DNA of 64,000 nucleotides, taken from assembly GCA_002706765.1 (NCBI GenBank), contig PAJV01000004.1, positions 1-64,000 on the forward strand, written 5' to 3'. Below are positions 42,101-51,114 of this stretch, in pieces (within the stretch, counting starts at the first letter, position 1; each line of letters starts with the position of its first letter). Below the pieces are notes generated by a model. That model was not told the DNA's origin, searched no databases, and worked only from the letters and a program-made list of their open reading frames with translations. Position numbers and translations under genes: made by a program. The stretch comes from Gimesia sp. (GTDB lineage: Bacteria > Planctomycetota > Planctomycetia > Planctomycetales > Planctomycetaceae).

Positions 42101-42868
42101 TCAATAATCGAGGCTGGCGCCTCCTTCCGCTTCAATAGCCTGACCAGTCAGAAAACTGGAATCTTCAGTGGCGAGAAACAGCGCCAGTTTTCCCATTTCT
42201 TCAATCGTGCCCATGCGTTTGAAGACCTGCAGATCAGCAACGTTCTTCAGTGCATTTTCAGCATCCGGTAATGTTGCTGCCCAGTCACGCATGAGTGGAG
42301 TATCGATATTGCTCGGCAGGATCGCATTCACCCGCACTCCGGCTTCTCCGAGTTCAATTGCCAGAGACTTGGTAAAACTGACCTGCGCCCCTTTGGTCGA
42401 ACAGTAAGCAGTGGAATGATGCTGTCCCAGAACGGCTGTCATCGACGACATGTTTATGATCGTCCCTTTGGTTTTTCGCAGATGAGGCAGGGCATATTTG
42501 GCGCCGGCAAACGTACTCAGAAAGTTGACTCGCATCAACTGTTCCATTTCCTCAATACTGGTTTCTTCCAGAGACATTGCGGGGGGATGCACGCCGGCAT
42601 TATTGATGATGCAGTCCAGTCTGCCGAACTGTTCTACTACCAGGTCAATTGCAGAGCGAATCTGTTCGTGCTCACCAACATCGCATTGTACGAACATGGC
42701 TTTGCCCGGACCTGTTTCATTGAGTTCACGGGCCAGAGCCTGTCCGGCATGCAGGCCCCGTGCCAGGATTGCCACCTGGCCTCCCTCTGCACAAAATACG
42801 CGCGAGCAGCCTTCACCGATGCCTTTGCTGCCGCCGGTGACAATCACGACACGATCTTGAAATCTCAT
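42101..42868 (-). CDS. Short-chain dehydrogenase/reductase (SDR) family protein
   Basis: A 255-residue classical SDR. NAD(P)-binding TGGSKGIGEG is near the N-terminus, NNAG follows, and the catalytic Ser is in NMSSM with Tyr and Lys in YCSTKGA. The substrate is unknown (sugars, polyols and fatty acyl groups are all possible). I prefer the ATG at 42868 with GAGGG 5 bp upstream; the in-frame start at 42901 adds 11 residues in front of the Rossmann strand without support. Confidence 0.88.
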   Translation of the reverse strand: MRFQDRVVIVTGGSKGIGEGCSRVFCAEGGQVAILARGLHAGQALARELNETGPGKAMFVQCDVGEHEQIRSAIDLVVEQFGRLDCIINNAGVHPPAMSLEETSIEEMEQLMRVNFLSTFAGAKYALPHLRKTKGTIINMSSMTAVLGQHHSTAYCSTKGAQVSFTKSLAIELGEAGVRVNAILPSNIDTPLMRDWAATLPDAENALKNVADLQVFKRMGTIEEMGKLALFLATEDSSFLTGQAIEAEGGASLDY

Positions 42869-43154
42869 ATTTCCCTCAACCGATTTGTCTTGCAGGATCA
42901 AACACAGAACTGAAAACCGTACGTTTCAGTTCGCCATTTACGGTAACAATTACCGGGAGGGAATTCCAATCCAACGCAGATTTCAATACAGGGCGCACGA
43001 CTAAATAAATGAGCTTTACTTTTTCCGGGTGCTGATTATAACGATTCCAGACAGTGGCCCGTTTTTTCTGTCGCGTGTCCCTGGGCATATGGAGCGAAGA
43101 TGTTAAATCGAATCTACAAAAACAGGGAGTCGCTATCGTTGAATGCGAGGCACT

Positions 43155-44135
43155 CTATAAAGAAGCCTGTTCAGAGCCGATTCGTAAGATTGCGGGTAAT
43201 TCAGCCAGATTCAAATTACCACCACTGAGCACAGCGACCACTTTCTTACCTGCAAACCGGGCGGGATGCTTCAAGACCGCCGCCAGTGCGGCCGCACCAG
43301 CGCCTTCTGCCAGATTATGGGTCTGTTTGAGAATATGGTAGGCGGCAATTCGCATGTCATCTTCGCTGACGAGAAGAAAATCATCTAATACAGACCGCAT
43401 GATTTGCTGTGTCAATTCGGCACCAGCTCGAGTCGCAACACCTTCTGCCCAGGTTGCTGCGGTCGGTGTCGTCTGTGCGGTTCCCGCTTTCCAGGAGAGT
43501 TGATTCGCGGGCGCATTTTCTGCCTGTACTCCGATCACTTCTGTCTGAGGACGCATGTACCTGGCAACAATTCCCGTTCCACAGACGCCGCTCCCCATGC
43601 CTACGGGGACCAGAATTACATCCGGATTGGGAAGCACATCGAATATTTCGATTCCCTGGGTACCCACGCCGGCGATCAGCTGCGGTTCATTGGCAGAATG
43701 GACATAGCGCCGTTTGCCATCTACCAGTTGCTCTTCGAGAAACTGCTTGGCTTCATTGAAATCTTCCCCCGCTTCAATGATCTCGGCCCCCAGCATGCGA
43801 ATCGCTTCGACTTTATCCGGATTATTATTTCGGGGAACTACGATCGTACACTTCACTCCATACTTCCGTGCGGCAAATGCCAGCGACTGTCCATGGTTGC
43901 CTGTTGAGCATCCCATGATTCCCGCTTGCCGTTCTGCTTCAGTAAGCGAACTCACCAGGTTGATACCGCCACGCACTTTGAATGCGCCCACGGGCTGGTG
44001 ATTCTCATGCTTCAGAAACAGCTTCGCCCCAGTCAGTCGGCTCAAACCGGGCCATTCAATCAGCGGAGTCGGGGGCAAAATGCTGTGAACACGCGGCAGT
44101 GCATCCTGAATATCCTGATATGTCGGGGCTTGCAT
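43155..44135 (-). CDS. PLP-dependent threonine dehydratase-like protein
   Basis: A 326-residue fold-type II PLP enzyme. The Schiff-base Lys is in GAFKVRGG, the phosphate-binding glycines are in VGMGSGVCGTG, and a Ser/Gly motif (SGGNLNL) closes the cofactor site. The Gly-Asn-His in CSTGNHGQSLAFAA matches serine/threonine dehydratases. There is no C-terminal ACT domain, so a catabolic-type threonine dehydratase or serine racemase-like activity is most likely. The ATG at 44135 begins MQAPTYQDIQDA; an in-frame start at 44171 is less likely. Confidence 0.87.
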   Translation of the reverse strand: MQAPTYQDIQDALPRVHSILPPTPLIEWPGLSRLTGAKLFLKHENHQPVGAFKVRGGINLVSSLTEAERQAGIMGCSTGNHGQSLAFAARKYGVKCTIVVPRNNNPDKVEAIRMLGAEIIEAGEDFNEAKQFLEEQLVDGKRRYVHSANEPQLIAGVGTQGIEIFDVLPNPDVILVPVGMGSGVCGTGIVARYMRPQTEVIGVQAENAPANQLSWKAGTAQTTPTAATWAEGVATRAGAELTQQIMRSVLDDFLLVSEDDMRIAAYHILKQTHNLAEGAGAAALAAVLKHPARFAGKKVVAVLSGGNLNLAELPAILRIGSEQASL

Positions 44136-44517
44136 TCTGATTACCTGAAGCTGGAGTGGGACGAACATCACATTTCACGATAAGTGTGACACATTCCTGC
44201 CTTTGAAGTTCGTAAGATAAGCCCGTATTGTCAAGTTTGTATAGCACCAATTTCAGGTTCTGCCCGGATCGGGGGTTCTTGCAACTGCTCTATACGCCTG
44301 ATATGATTTTATTAGAGACTGCTGGTGCTGAAACGAATATCAGCCAGCATGAATGATCCTACCTGCTGAACTTTGGATGTTCAGCTACCGTTAACACCAG
44401 GCGTTACGGACCGGTATCACCAAACAGTTTTCAACGCGTTTGATGTGCCAGGAAATCCGGGCAGAGATCCACTCCTCCCGGCGCTTCTCACGTGTCCTCA
44501 ACTGAGGGCGACTTAAC
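44136..44517. other. Divergent intergenic region between dehydratase and PSD1 gene
   Basis: A 382-bp gap with a good sigma-70-type promoter for the rightward pair (44279-44307, listed separately). I see no additional gene. Confidence 0.5.
44279..44307 (+). promoter_or_regulatory. Sigma-70-like promoter for the PSD1/DUF1501 pair
   Basis: TTGCAA (44279-44284), a 17-bp spacer and TATGAT (44302-44307) match the consensus well. Transcription would begin near 44314, leaving a leader of about 200 nt. Confidence 0.5.
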
Positions 44518-46899
44518 ATGCCTTGGATAATTCTGAAAATCTGCTGCTTTACCTTTTTATGCCTGGTTATCCCAGTCGATGTGGTTGCCGGGAAAGTCGA
44601 TTTTAACCGTGATATCAGACCGATTCTCTCCCGAAACTGTTTTCACTGTCACGGCCCAGATGCCACACATCGCGAAGCAGACCTGCGGCTTGACATTGTA
44701 CAGGGACTGAAAACAACAGACGCAGCAGCGCTGATTCACCCTGGTCAACCGAGTCAAAGTGTGCTGTTTGAACGTGTTTCCAGCAAGGATCCCGATCTGG
44801 TCATGCCCCCGGTTGATTCCGGGAAAAAGTTGAAGCCAGCTGAGATCGATCTGATCAGACAATGGATTTCAGAGGGTGCCCCCTGGTCTCAACACTGGTC
44901 TTATATCAAGCCACAACCGGTGAAAACTCCGACTGTCAAAAATCAGAGTTGGCCCGTCAACTGGATCGACAACTTTATCCTGTCACGACTGGAATCAGAA
45001 AACCTTCAACCGGCTGAAGAAGCAGATAAAATTACGCTCATCCGTCGACTGAGTTTCGATTTGACAGGACTGCCCCCTACACCAGCCGACGTAAAACGAT
45101 TTGTCGATGATACCGATCCCCGAGCGTATGAAAAACTCGTGGATCGACTGCTGGCCTCTCCCCACTTTGGAGAGCGGATGGCGATCTATTGGCTGGACCT
45201 GGTCCGTTTTGCCGATACGGTCGGCTATCACGGAGACCAGGACCACCACATTTCTCCCTACCGGGATTATGTTATAGACGCCTTTAATCAAAATTTACCC
45301 TTTGATCAATTCGTCAGGGAACAACTTGCAGGGGATTTATTACCGGAACCCACCCTGCAGCAGAAAATTGCAACTGGCTACAATCGCGTATTACAGACCT
45401 CTCATGAAGGGGGCGTCCAGCGCAAGGAATATCTGGCGATCTACGCCGCCGACCGGATACGCAATTTTTCGGGAGTTTTCATGGGTGCCACCATGGGCTG
45501 TTGTCAGTGCCACGATCACAAGTACGATCCCTATACTATCAAAGACTTCTATTCGATGGTCGCCTTTTTTGCAGATATAGATGAGGACCAGCACTTAAAA
45601 CGGGGCGCGGATCGTATTCCCACGATCCGTGAACCGGAAATTTTTCTCTACACGGACCAGGAAAAAGAGCAGCTCGCTGAACTTGAATCGAGGATCAAGG
45701 CCATAGAAATCGAATCGAAGTCGGCAGAACAAAAGGAAGAAAAACAGCAACTCAAACAGCAACTGGAGAAGCTGAAAAAGTCACGTGAAGCCATTAATCG
45801 CAGCGCCTTAAAAACGATGATTACTGTTTCCATCAAACCCAGGGAAATACGGGTTCTGCCCCGTGGCAACTGGCTGGATGAAACAGGCCCCGTCGTTCAG
45901 CCGGCGATTCCGGAATTTCTGGGAACGCTGGAAAGCGACCAGGACCGACCGAGCCGACTGGATCTGGCAAACTGGCTCTCCGATAAAGAAGGCTACGGTC
46001 CTCTGATGGCGCGGGTGATGGCGAACCGTTTCTGGTATCTGTTCTTTGGTAGAGGTATTGCTCCGGTTCTCGATGATTTTGGAGGGCAGGGTGGCCCCCC
46101 GCATTATCCCGAGTTGCTCGATCAGCTGGCGATCAAATTCCTGAATGACCAGTGGGACATGAAGCAGATGGTCAAGTTCATCGTCATGAGTCGTGCGTAT
46201 CGTCAGTCCTCCATTGAATCGACTGAACAGCGAACTGCAGACCCTTTTAACCACTGGCTCAATCGACAGGCCCGGTTTCGCCTGCCTGCCGAAATGATTC
46301 GCGACAATGCACTCGCCGTGAGCGGATTACTGGTTAAAGAGATTGGCGGCCCCAGTGTGAAACCATACCAACCCGAGGGATACTACCGTCATCTGAATTT
46401 TCCCAAACGTAAATACGTCGCAGATACTGATGAGAGCCAATGGAGACGCGGACTGTATGTGCATTGGCAGCGTCAATTCCTGCATCCGATGCTGAAAGCA
46501 TTTGATGCTCCCAGCCGTGAGGAGTGTACGGCTCAACGTCCTCGCTCCAACACACCGATTGCGGCAATGGCACTATTGAATGACCCGACTTTCGTAGAAG
46601 CATCTCGAAAATTCGCTGAAGACGTTCTTCGGAATGGCGGAAAATCAGATTCTGCAAAAATTGAATATGCGTTCTCAATAGCAACTTCTCGCCAGCCAGA
46701 GAAAATGGAGTCGGAGGTACTGCTGACATTATTGGATTCCAATCGGACTGCATTTTCCCAGAAACCCCAGGCGGCTGATGCACTGTCTCATACGGGTCTG
46801 GCGAAGACGAACTCAAAACTGGACCTGATTGAACTGGCAGCCTGGACTGAAGTCGCGCGAGCCCTGTTAAATCTGAATGAAGTAGTGACGAGGAACTGA
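44518..46899 (+). CDS. Planctomycete cytochrome-c / DUF1549 / DUF1553 protein (PSD1 type)
   Basis: A 793-residue exported protein. Signal peptide to about 24, then a planctomycete-type cytochrome c domain (PSC1) with DIRPILSRNCFHCHG; Cys41, Cys44 and His45 form the CXXCH heme site. The DUF1549 domain includes DLTGLPPTPADV and HFGERMAIYWLDLVRFADT. A charged coiled coil at about 381-424 joins it to DUF1553 (LANWLSDKEG, MANRFWYLFFGRGI, RQSS). The function is not established; the family is expanded in planctomycetes and usually paired with DUF1501, as here, 4 bp downstream. Confidence 0.92.
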   Translation: MPWIILKICCFTFLCLVIPVDVVAGKVDFNRDIRPILSRNCFHCHGPDATHREADLRLDIVQGLKTTDAAALIHPGQPSQSVLFERVSSKDPDLVMPPVDSGKKLKPAEIDLIRQWISEGAPWSQHWSYIKPQPVKTPTVKNQSWPVNWIDNFILSRLESENLQPAEEADKITLIRRLSFDLTGLPPTPADVKRFVDDTDPRAYEKLVDRLLASPHFGERMAIYWLDLVRFADTVGYHGDQDHHISPYRDYVIDAFNQNLPFDQFVREQLAGDLLPEPTLQQKIATGYNRVLQTSHEGGVQRKEYLAIYAADRIRNFSGVFMGATMGCCQCHDHKYDPYTIKDFYSMVAFFADIDEDQHLKRGADRIPTIREPEIFLYTDQEKEQLAELESRIKAIEIESKSAEQKEEKQQLKQQLEKLKKSREAINRSALKTMITVSIKPREIRVLPRGNWLDETGPVVQPAIPEFLGTLESDQDRPSRLDLANWLSDKEGYGPLMARVMANRFWYLFFGRGIAPVLDDFGGQGGPPHYPELLDQLAIKFLNDQWDMKQMVKFIVMSRAYRQSSIESTEQRTADPFNHWLNRQARFRLPAEMIRDNALAVSGLLVKEIGGPSVKPYQPEGYYRHLNFPKRKYVADTDESQWRRGLYVHWQRQFLHPMLKAFDAPSREECTAQRPRSNTPIAAMALLNDPTFVEASRKFAEDVLRNGGKSDSAKIEYAFSIATSRQPEKMESEVLLTLLDSNRTAFSQKPQAADALSHTGLAKTNSKLDLIELAAWTEVARALLNLNEVVTRN

Positions 46900-46903
46900 G
46901 AAT

Positions 46904-48343
46904 ATGCGGAACTGGAATCAATTTCAAACCGGTTTGAATCGTCGTACCTTCCTGAATAATACCGGCGTCGGCCTGGGTGCGGCTGCGCTGGGCAGCCTGC
47001 TGAACGGTGAGCAACTGGCCGCAGCGAAAAAAACAACTGCAATGGGGGGGCTCCCGGGGCTCCCCCATATCGCACCGAAAGCAAAGCGGGTTATCTTTCT
47101 CTGTATGGCCGGCGGCCCCACGCATCTGGAAACGTTCGACTATAAACCCAAACTGGCGGAGATGGATGGGAAACCGTTTCCTGAAAGTTTTACCAAAGGA
47201 CAGCCTATCGCACAGTTGCAGGGGAAAGAACTCAAATGTCAGGGTCCGTTAACCAGATTTCGTAAGTATGGACGCAACGGCCAGGAGATCAGTGATTTCC
47301 TGCCCTGGACTGCAAAAATTGCGGATGACATCTGCATTATCCGTTCAATGGTCACCGAGCAGATTAACCATGACCCGGCCCATACCTTTATGAATACAGG
47401 AACCGTGATCAGCGGCCGCCCCTCAATGGGTTCCTGGATCACATACGGCCTGGGAAGCGAAACAGAAGAACTGCCTGGCTTCGTCGTGCTCACCAGTGTC
47501 GGCGGACGAAACCCTCAACCGATCGCATCGCGACAGTGGGGGACAGGCTTCCTCCCCACGCGCTATCAGGGAGTGCAGTTCAACTCAACCGGCGATCCGG
47601 TAAATTATCTCAAAAACCCGGCAGGCATCAGCGATTCCCAACAGAAACAATTAATTGAAACCGTCCAGAAGCTGGACCGCTATCGCAATACACGTGTCAC
47701 GAATCCGGAAATCGAGACGCGAATCGCTGCTTATGAAATGGCCTTCAAGATGCAGACCTCGGTCCCCGAACTGATGGACCTGTCCGGCGAAACCAGGCAG
47801 ACACTGGAAATGTACGGTGCCGAACCCGGTGCGGGCAGCTATGCAAATAACTGCCTGCTGGCAAGGCGTCTGGCGGAGCGGGGCTCCCGATTCATTCACC
47901 TGTATCATCGTGGCTGGGACCATCATGGAGACCTGGTTCGTTACATGAATACCTGTTGTGGCTTAACTGATAAACCGACCTGGGCGTTAATCAATGATCT
48001 CAAGCAACGAGGAATGCTGGATGAAACGCTCGTGATCTGGGGAGGCGAATTCGGCAGAACCCCCATGTTTCAGGGCAAAGGAGGGGCTGGCCGAGACCAT
48101 CATATTAAGGGTTTTTCCATGTGGATGGCGGGAGGAGGAATAAAAGGAGGAATTACCTATGGTGAAACAGATGAGCTGGGCTATAATTCAGTAGAGAACA
48201 TTGTACACGTACGTGATCTGCATGCGACAATGCTGCATTTACTGGGAATCAACCACCGGCAATTCAGTTTTGAATTTCAGGGTCTGGATACCAGACTCAC
48301 GGGTGTCGAGGAAGCACACATCGTCGATCAAATACTGACGTAG
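46904..48343 (+). CDS. Tat-exported DUF1501 (sulfatase-like fold) protein
   Basis: A 479-residue protein with a twin-arginine signal (NRRTFLNN near residue 14, then a Gly/Ala-rich hydrophobic stretch). The DUF1501 core includes RVIFLCMAGGPTHLETFDYKP, EQINHDPAHTFMNTG, HRGWDHHGD and the terminal WGGEFGRTP / GGAGRDHHIKGFSMWMAGGGIKGG. Its metal-ligand-like His/Asp pattern resembles alkaline-phosphatase/sulfatase relatives, but no activity is established. It starts 4 bp after the PSD1 gene with GAGGA inside that gene's end, so the two are a coupled pair. Confidence 0.92.
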   Translation: MRNWNQFQTGLNRRTFLNNTGVGLGAAALGSLLNGEQLAAAKKTTAMGGLPGLPHIAPKAKRVIFLCMAGGPTHLETFDYKPKLAEMDGKPFPESFTKGQPIAQLQGKELKCQGPLTRFRKYGRNGQEISDFLPWTAKIADDICIIRSMVTEQINHDPAHTFMNTGTVISGRPSMGSWITYGLGSETEELPGFVVLTSVGGRNPQPIASRQWGTGFLPTRYQGVQFNSTGDPVNYLKNPAGISDSQQKQLIETVQKLDRYRNTRVTNPEIETRIAAYEMAFKMQTSVPELMDLSGETRQTLEMYGAEPGAGSYANNCLLARRLAERGSRFIHLYHRGWDHHGDLVRYMNTCCGLTDKPTWALINDLKQRGMLDETLVIWGGEFGRTPMFQGKGGAGRDHHIKGFSMWMAGGGIKGGITYGETDELGYNSVENIVHVRDLHATMLHLLGINHRQFSFEFQGLDTRLTGVEEAHIVDQILT

Positions 48344-48365
48344 CATGGCACTAGAAGTCCCTGAG

Positions 48366-48402
48366 AAACGCCCCGATGACTTTCATCGGGGCGTTTTCTT
48401 TT
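48366..48402 (+). terminator. Rho-independent terminator after the DUF1501 gene
   Basis: AACGCCCCGATG and CATCGGGGCGTT pair over 12 bp around loop ACTTT, followed by TTTTCTTTT. It lies between convergent genes and may also help stop purB transcription. Confidence 0.88.
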
Positions 48403-48436
48403 CTGGTGTCTCTTAAAGTTAAAGCGACGTAGACAG

Positions 48437-49867
48437 TTACACTTTCAGATCTTCAACAGACTGCTGCAGATCTGCCTGGTACTTCTGCCTGACAGGCTCA
48501 ATGATTTCGGTAATAAAGGCATCTACCTGTTCGGGTGCGCGACCGATGTACTTGCGGGCATCGAGGGCACTCGTTAGATCGCAATCCTTGAACGCGGGAT
48601 CTTGCTGCAGGCGTTCGATCAGATCATTCTTCCCGCCATGGACTTTGACTTCTGCTCCTGCTGCCTGACTGTGAACGCGAATCAGTTCATGCAGTTCCTG
48701 ACGATCGCCGCCTGCTTCCACTCCCGCCATCAGAAACTCTTCGGTCGCCATGAAGGGCAACTCTTCATTCAAATGTTTCTCAATGACCTTCGGGTAAACG
48801 ACCATGCCGTCCACGATATTACGATACAGAATCAGGACTGCATCGATTGCCAGGAATGACTGCGGCAATGACAAACGACGGTTGGCACTGTCATCCAGTG
48901 TCCGTTCCATCCATTGAGTCGCGGCAGTATCTTCTGCATTCGCAGTCAGGCTGATCGCAAACCGGGCCAGGGAACACATTCGCTCAGATCGCATCGGATT
49001 ACGTTTGTAAGCCATCGCAGAAGAACCAATCTGATTCTTTTCGAACGGCTCTTCCAGTTCCTTACGACTTTGTAATATGCGAATATCATTCCCTGCTTTA
49101 TGAGCAGACTGACCAATGCCGCTCAATGCAGACAAAACCTGTGCATCTACCTTGCGCGAATAAGTCTGCCCGGTGACCGCGTAACGATCAGCGAACCCCA
49201 ACTTCTCAGTCACACGTCGATCCAGTTCATCCACTTTCGCATGATCACCTTGAAACAGTTGCAGAAAGGTCGCCTGCGTGCCTGTCGTTCCTTTGACACC
49301 GCGGAACCGAAGTTTTTCCAGACGGTATTCAATTTCTTCGAGATCCAGGATCAGATCGTAACACCAGAGAGTGGCCCGTTTTCCGACTGTCGTCGGTTGG
49401 GCTGGCTGAAGGTGTGTGAATCCCAGACAGGGTAAATCGCGATACTCATTCGCAAATTTCGCCAGATGATCGATTACGGAAACCAGTCTCGTTCGTACAC
49501 GTTCCAGACTCTCGCGTATCATCACCAGTTCACTGTTATCAGTCACAAAACAGCTGGTCGCCCCCAGATGGATAATCGCTTTGGCATCAGGGCATCGCTC
49601 ACCGTATGTATGCACGTGTGCCATCACGTCATGTCGTAGATCTTTTTCAGCTTTCGCAGCCAGTTCAAAATCAATGTCATCGACGGCTGATCTTAATGAT
49701 TCCACTTGAGCGGCTGTGACAGGTAATCCCATTTCATGTTGCGATTCTGCCAGGGCCACCCACAATCGACGCCAGGTGGAATGTTTCTTCTGTGCCGACC
49801 AGATCTGGCTCATTTCCTGAGAGGCATATCGACTGATCAGCGGATTTTCATAGGTAAGATGACTCAA
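48437..49867 (-). CDS. purB: Adenylosuccinate lyase
   Basis: Cleaves adenylosuccinate and SAICAR in purine synthesis. The fumarase/ASL superfamily signature [14 protein letters not shown] is present, with [15 protein letters not shown] and [14 protein letters not shown] upstream. The long GTG-started reading (49888) would add seven residues; the TTG at 49867 gives the family-like beginning [15 protein letters not shown] behind AAGAGAAG, so I prefer it. The protein is about 476 residues, slightly longer than E. coli PurB and closer to the eukaryote-like type. Confidence 0.92.
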   Translation of the reverse strand: MSHLTYENPLISRYASQEMSQIWSAQKKHSTWRRLWVALAESQHEMGLPVTAAQVESLRSAVDDIDFELAAKAEKDLRHDVMAHVHTYGERCPDAKAIIHLGATSCFVTDNSELVMIRESLERVRTRLVSVIDHLAKFANEYRDLPCLGFTHLQPAQPTTVGKRATLWCYDLILDLEEIEYRLEKLRFRGVKGTTGTQATFLQLFQGDHAKVDELDRRVTEKLGFADRYAVTGQTYSRKVDAQVLSALSGIGQSAHKAGNDIRILQSRKELEEPFEKNQIGSSAMAYKRNPMRSERMCSLARFAISLTANAEDTAATQWMERTLDDSANRRLSLPQSFLAIDAVLILYRNIVDGMVVYPKVIEKHLNEELPFMATEEFLMAGVEAGGDRQELHELIRVHSQAAGAEVKVHGGKNDLIERLQQDPAFKDCDLTSALDARKYIGRAPEQVDAFITEIIEPVRQKYQADLQQSVEDLKV

Positions 49868-49944
49868 TTTCTTCTCTTTCTTCAACACAATCTGGTAAGA
49901 CGCAATTCACACAGTTTCAATGACAGTATCTTTGTTCGGAGATA

Positions 49945-50625
49945 CTAAGTATCGGGGATCGGAACCACTTTCATGTTCTCTGCGACATGGATGCCCATGG
50001 AGATCTGCTGGCCACTCCATTCCGAGATGACAATTCCTGCTTCGATATTTTTTTCTGTAACCCTGCCCACTGAACCAATCTCCAGACCGGTGCGGGAAAG
50101 GAACCGTAAAAATTCCGGTTCCTGATCGGTGACCTGGACGATCCGCAGTTTGACTCCGGTTGGACAGGCAGCGAGAGTCGTCAGGTTGGGATAAGCCCGC
50201 CGCATCTGTCCATCGATCGAAGGAATCGGATCGCCGTGCGGATCTGTCTCAGGAAATCCCAGGTACTCATCTATATGGTCCACCAGGAAATCGCTCACCG
50301 CATGTTCCATATTTTCTGCTTCTGCGTGGATCTGATCCCAGGTGAGTTTCAATGTCTGAAACAGGAACAATTCAATCAGGCGATGCCTTCGTAAAACGCG
50401 AATGGCAGACTGCTTTCCGGCATCGGTCAGACTGGCTCCTTCATACGGGCGATACTCTACAAGTTTCGACTGTTTCAGGGTTTTCAACATACTGGTGACT
50501 GTGCCGGGAGCCACATTCATATATCTGGCTAATTCCCCTGTGCTGATCCATTCTGAACCTGACTGCAGGCTGATCTGCAAAATAGCCTTCAGATAATTCT
50601 CGACAGTCAAACTGGTTACGTTCAC
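49945..50625 (-). CDS. MntR/DtxR-family metal-dependent transcriptional regulator
   Basis: A 226-residue regulator. The N-terminal winged helix (1-65; TGELARYMNVAPGTVTSMLKTL) is followed by the dimerisation domain with metal ligands expected in HRLIELFLFQ, EAENMEHAVSD and the nearby His/Glu residues. A C-terminal FeoA/SH3-like domain starts at about 148. Family members sense Mn2+ or Fe2+ and repress uptake genes; no transporter gene lies next to it here. GTG start with CAGGAAA upstream. Confidence 0.88.
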   Translation of the reverse strand: MNVTSLTVENYLKAILQISLQSGSEWISTGELARYMNVAPGTVTSMLKTLKQSKLVEYRPYEGASLTDAGKQSAIRVLRRHRLIELFLFQTLKLTWDQIHAEAENMEHAVSDFLVDHIDEYLGFPETDPHGDPIPSIDGQMRRAYPNLTTLAACPTGVKLRIVQVTDQEPEFLRFLSRTGLEIGSVGRVTEKNIEAGIVISEWSGQQISMGIHVAENMKVVPIPDT

Positions 50626-50694
50626 GAAATTTCCTGCTTCTTCAGATAGACAACTCTGACCAGAACGGGGTTACCTGGAGCACGAGGCACGGAA

Positions 50695-50735
50695 CCCTGC
50701 GCAGGGACTACAAACTCAGCAGGCACATGCCTGCT
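50695..50735. repeat. Two perfect palindromes next to the hairpin element
   Basis: CCCTGCGCAGGG (50695-50706) and AGCAGGCA-CA-TGCCTGCT (50718-50735) are perfect inverted repeats. Together with the element at 50741-50835 they make three hairpins in about 140 bp. A short CCTGGAGCAC string occurs on both sides of them. Confidence 0.6.
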
Positions 50736-50740
50736 TATCC

Positions 50741-50835
50741 TGGAGCACATCACATTTAATCATAGCGTCTCTCAATCTAATATACTCGGGCCAAAATAGC
50801 CCTGGAGACGCTACAGTAAAACTGGACACAGTCTA
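50741..50835. repeat. Hairpin repeat element, copy 1
   Basis: About 95 bp: TGGAGCACATCACATTTAAT, then AGCGTCTC (50764-50771) pairing with GAGACGCT (50805-50812), then ACAGTAAAACTG and CAGTCTA. An inner GGGC/GCCC pair sits in the loop. Both flanks and the stem match copy 2 at 60264-60357 closely, while the loop differs. Confidence 0.75.
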
Positions 50836-51114
50836 GCAACATCGTAATTCACTTGGAATCAATACTACACTCGAATTCAATGGCATTTCGAGATCGCAAC
50901 GAGTCCCTCCTTTCAGACGCAAACTTACTCAAGTGATCTTGAGATAAACACTTACCAATATTTAATTCACCCGCATTGAATCATTCCTTTTTCCAAAAAA
51001 CCGACAGTTTGAATCATGTTGAATGTTAGAATCTGCCGATTTTAAGGATTATACGGTTTCCTCTTCTCCACTCACATTAACTCTTTTCTATTTCATAGTT
51101 GTAAGGAAGGCCGG

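Larger units (their letters stand above)
50626..51114. other. Intergenic region with hairpin cluster upstream of the SLBB gene
   Basis: A 489-bp gap holding two perfect palindromes and a long hairpin repeat element (listed separately), followed by an AT-rich stretch that must carry the promoter of the SLBB/actin-like pair. AAGGAAGG lies a few bases before the ATG at 51115. No gene is visible. Confidence 0.5.
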
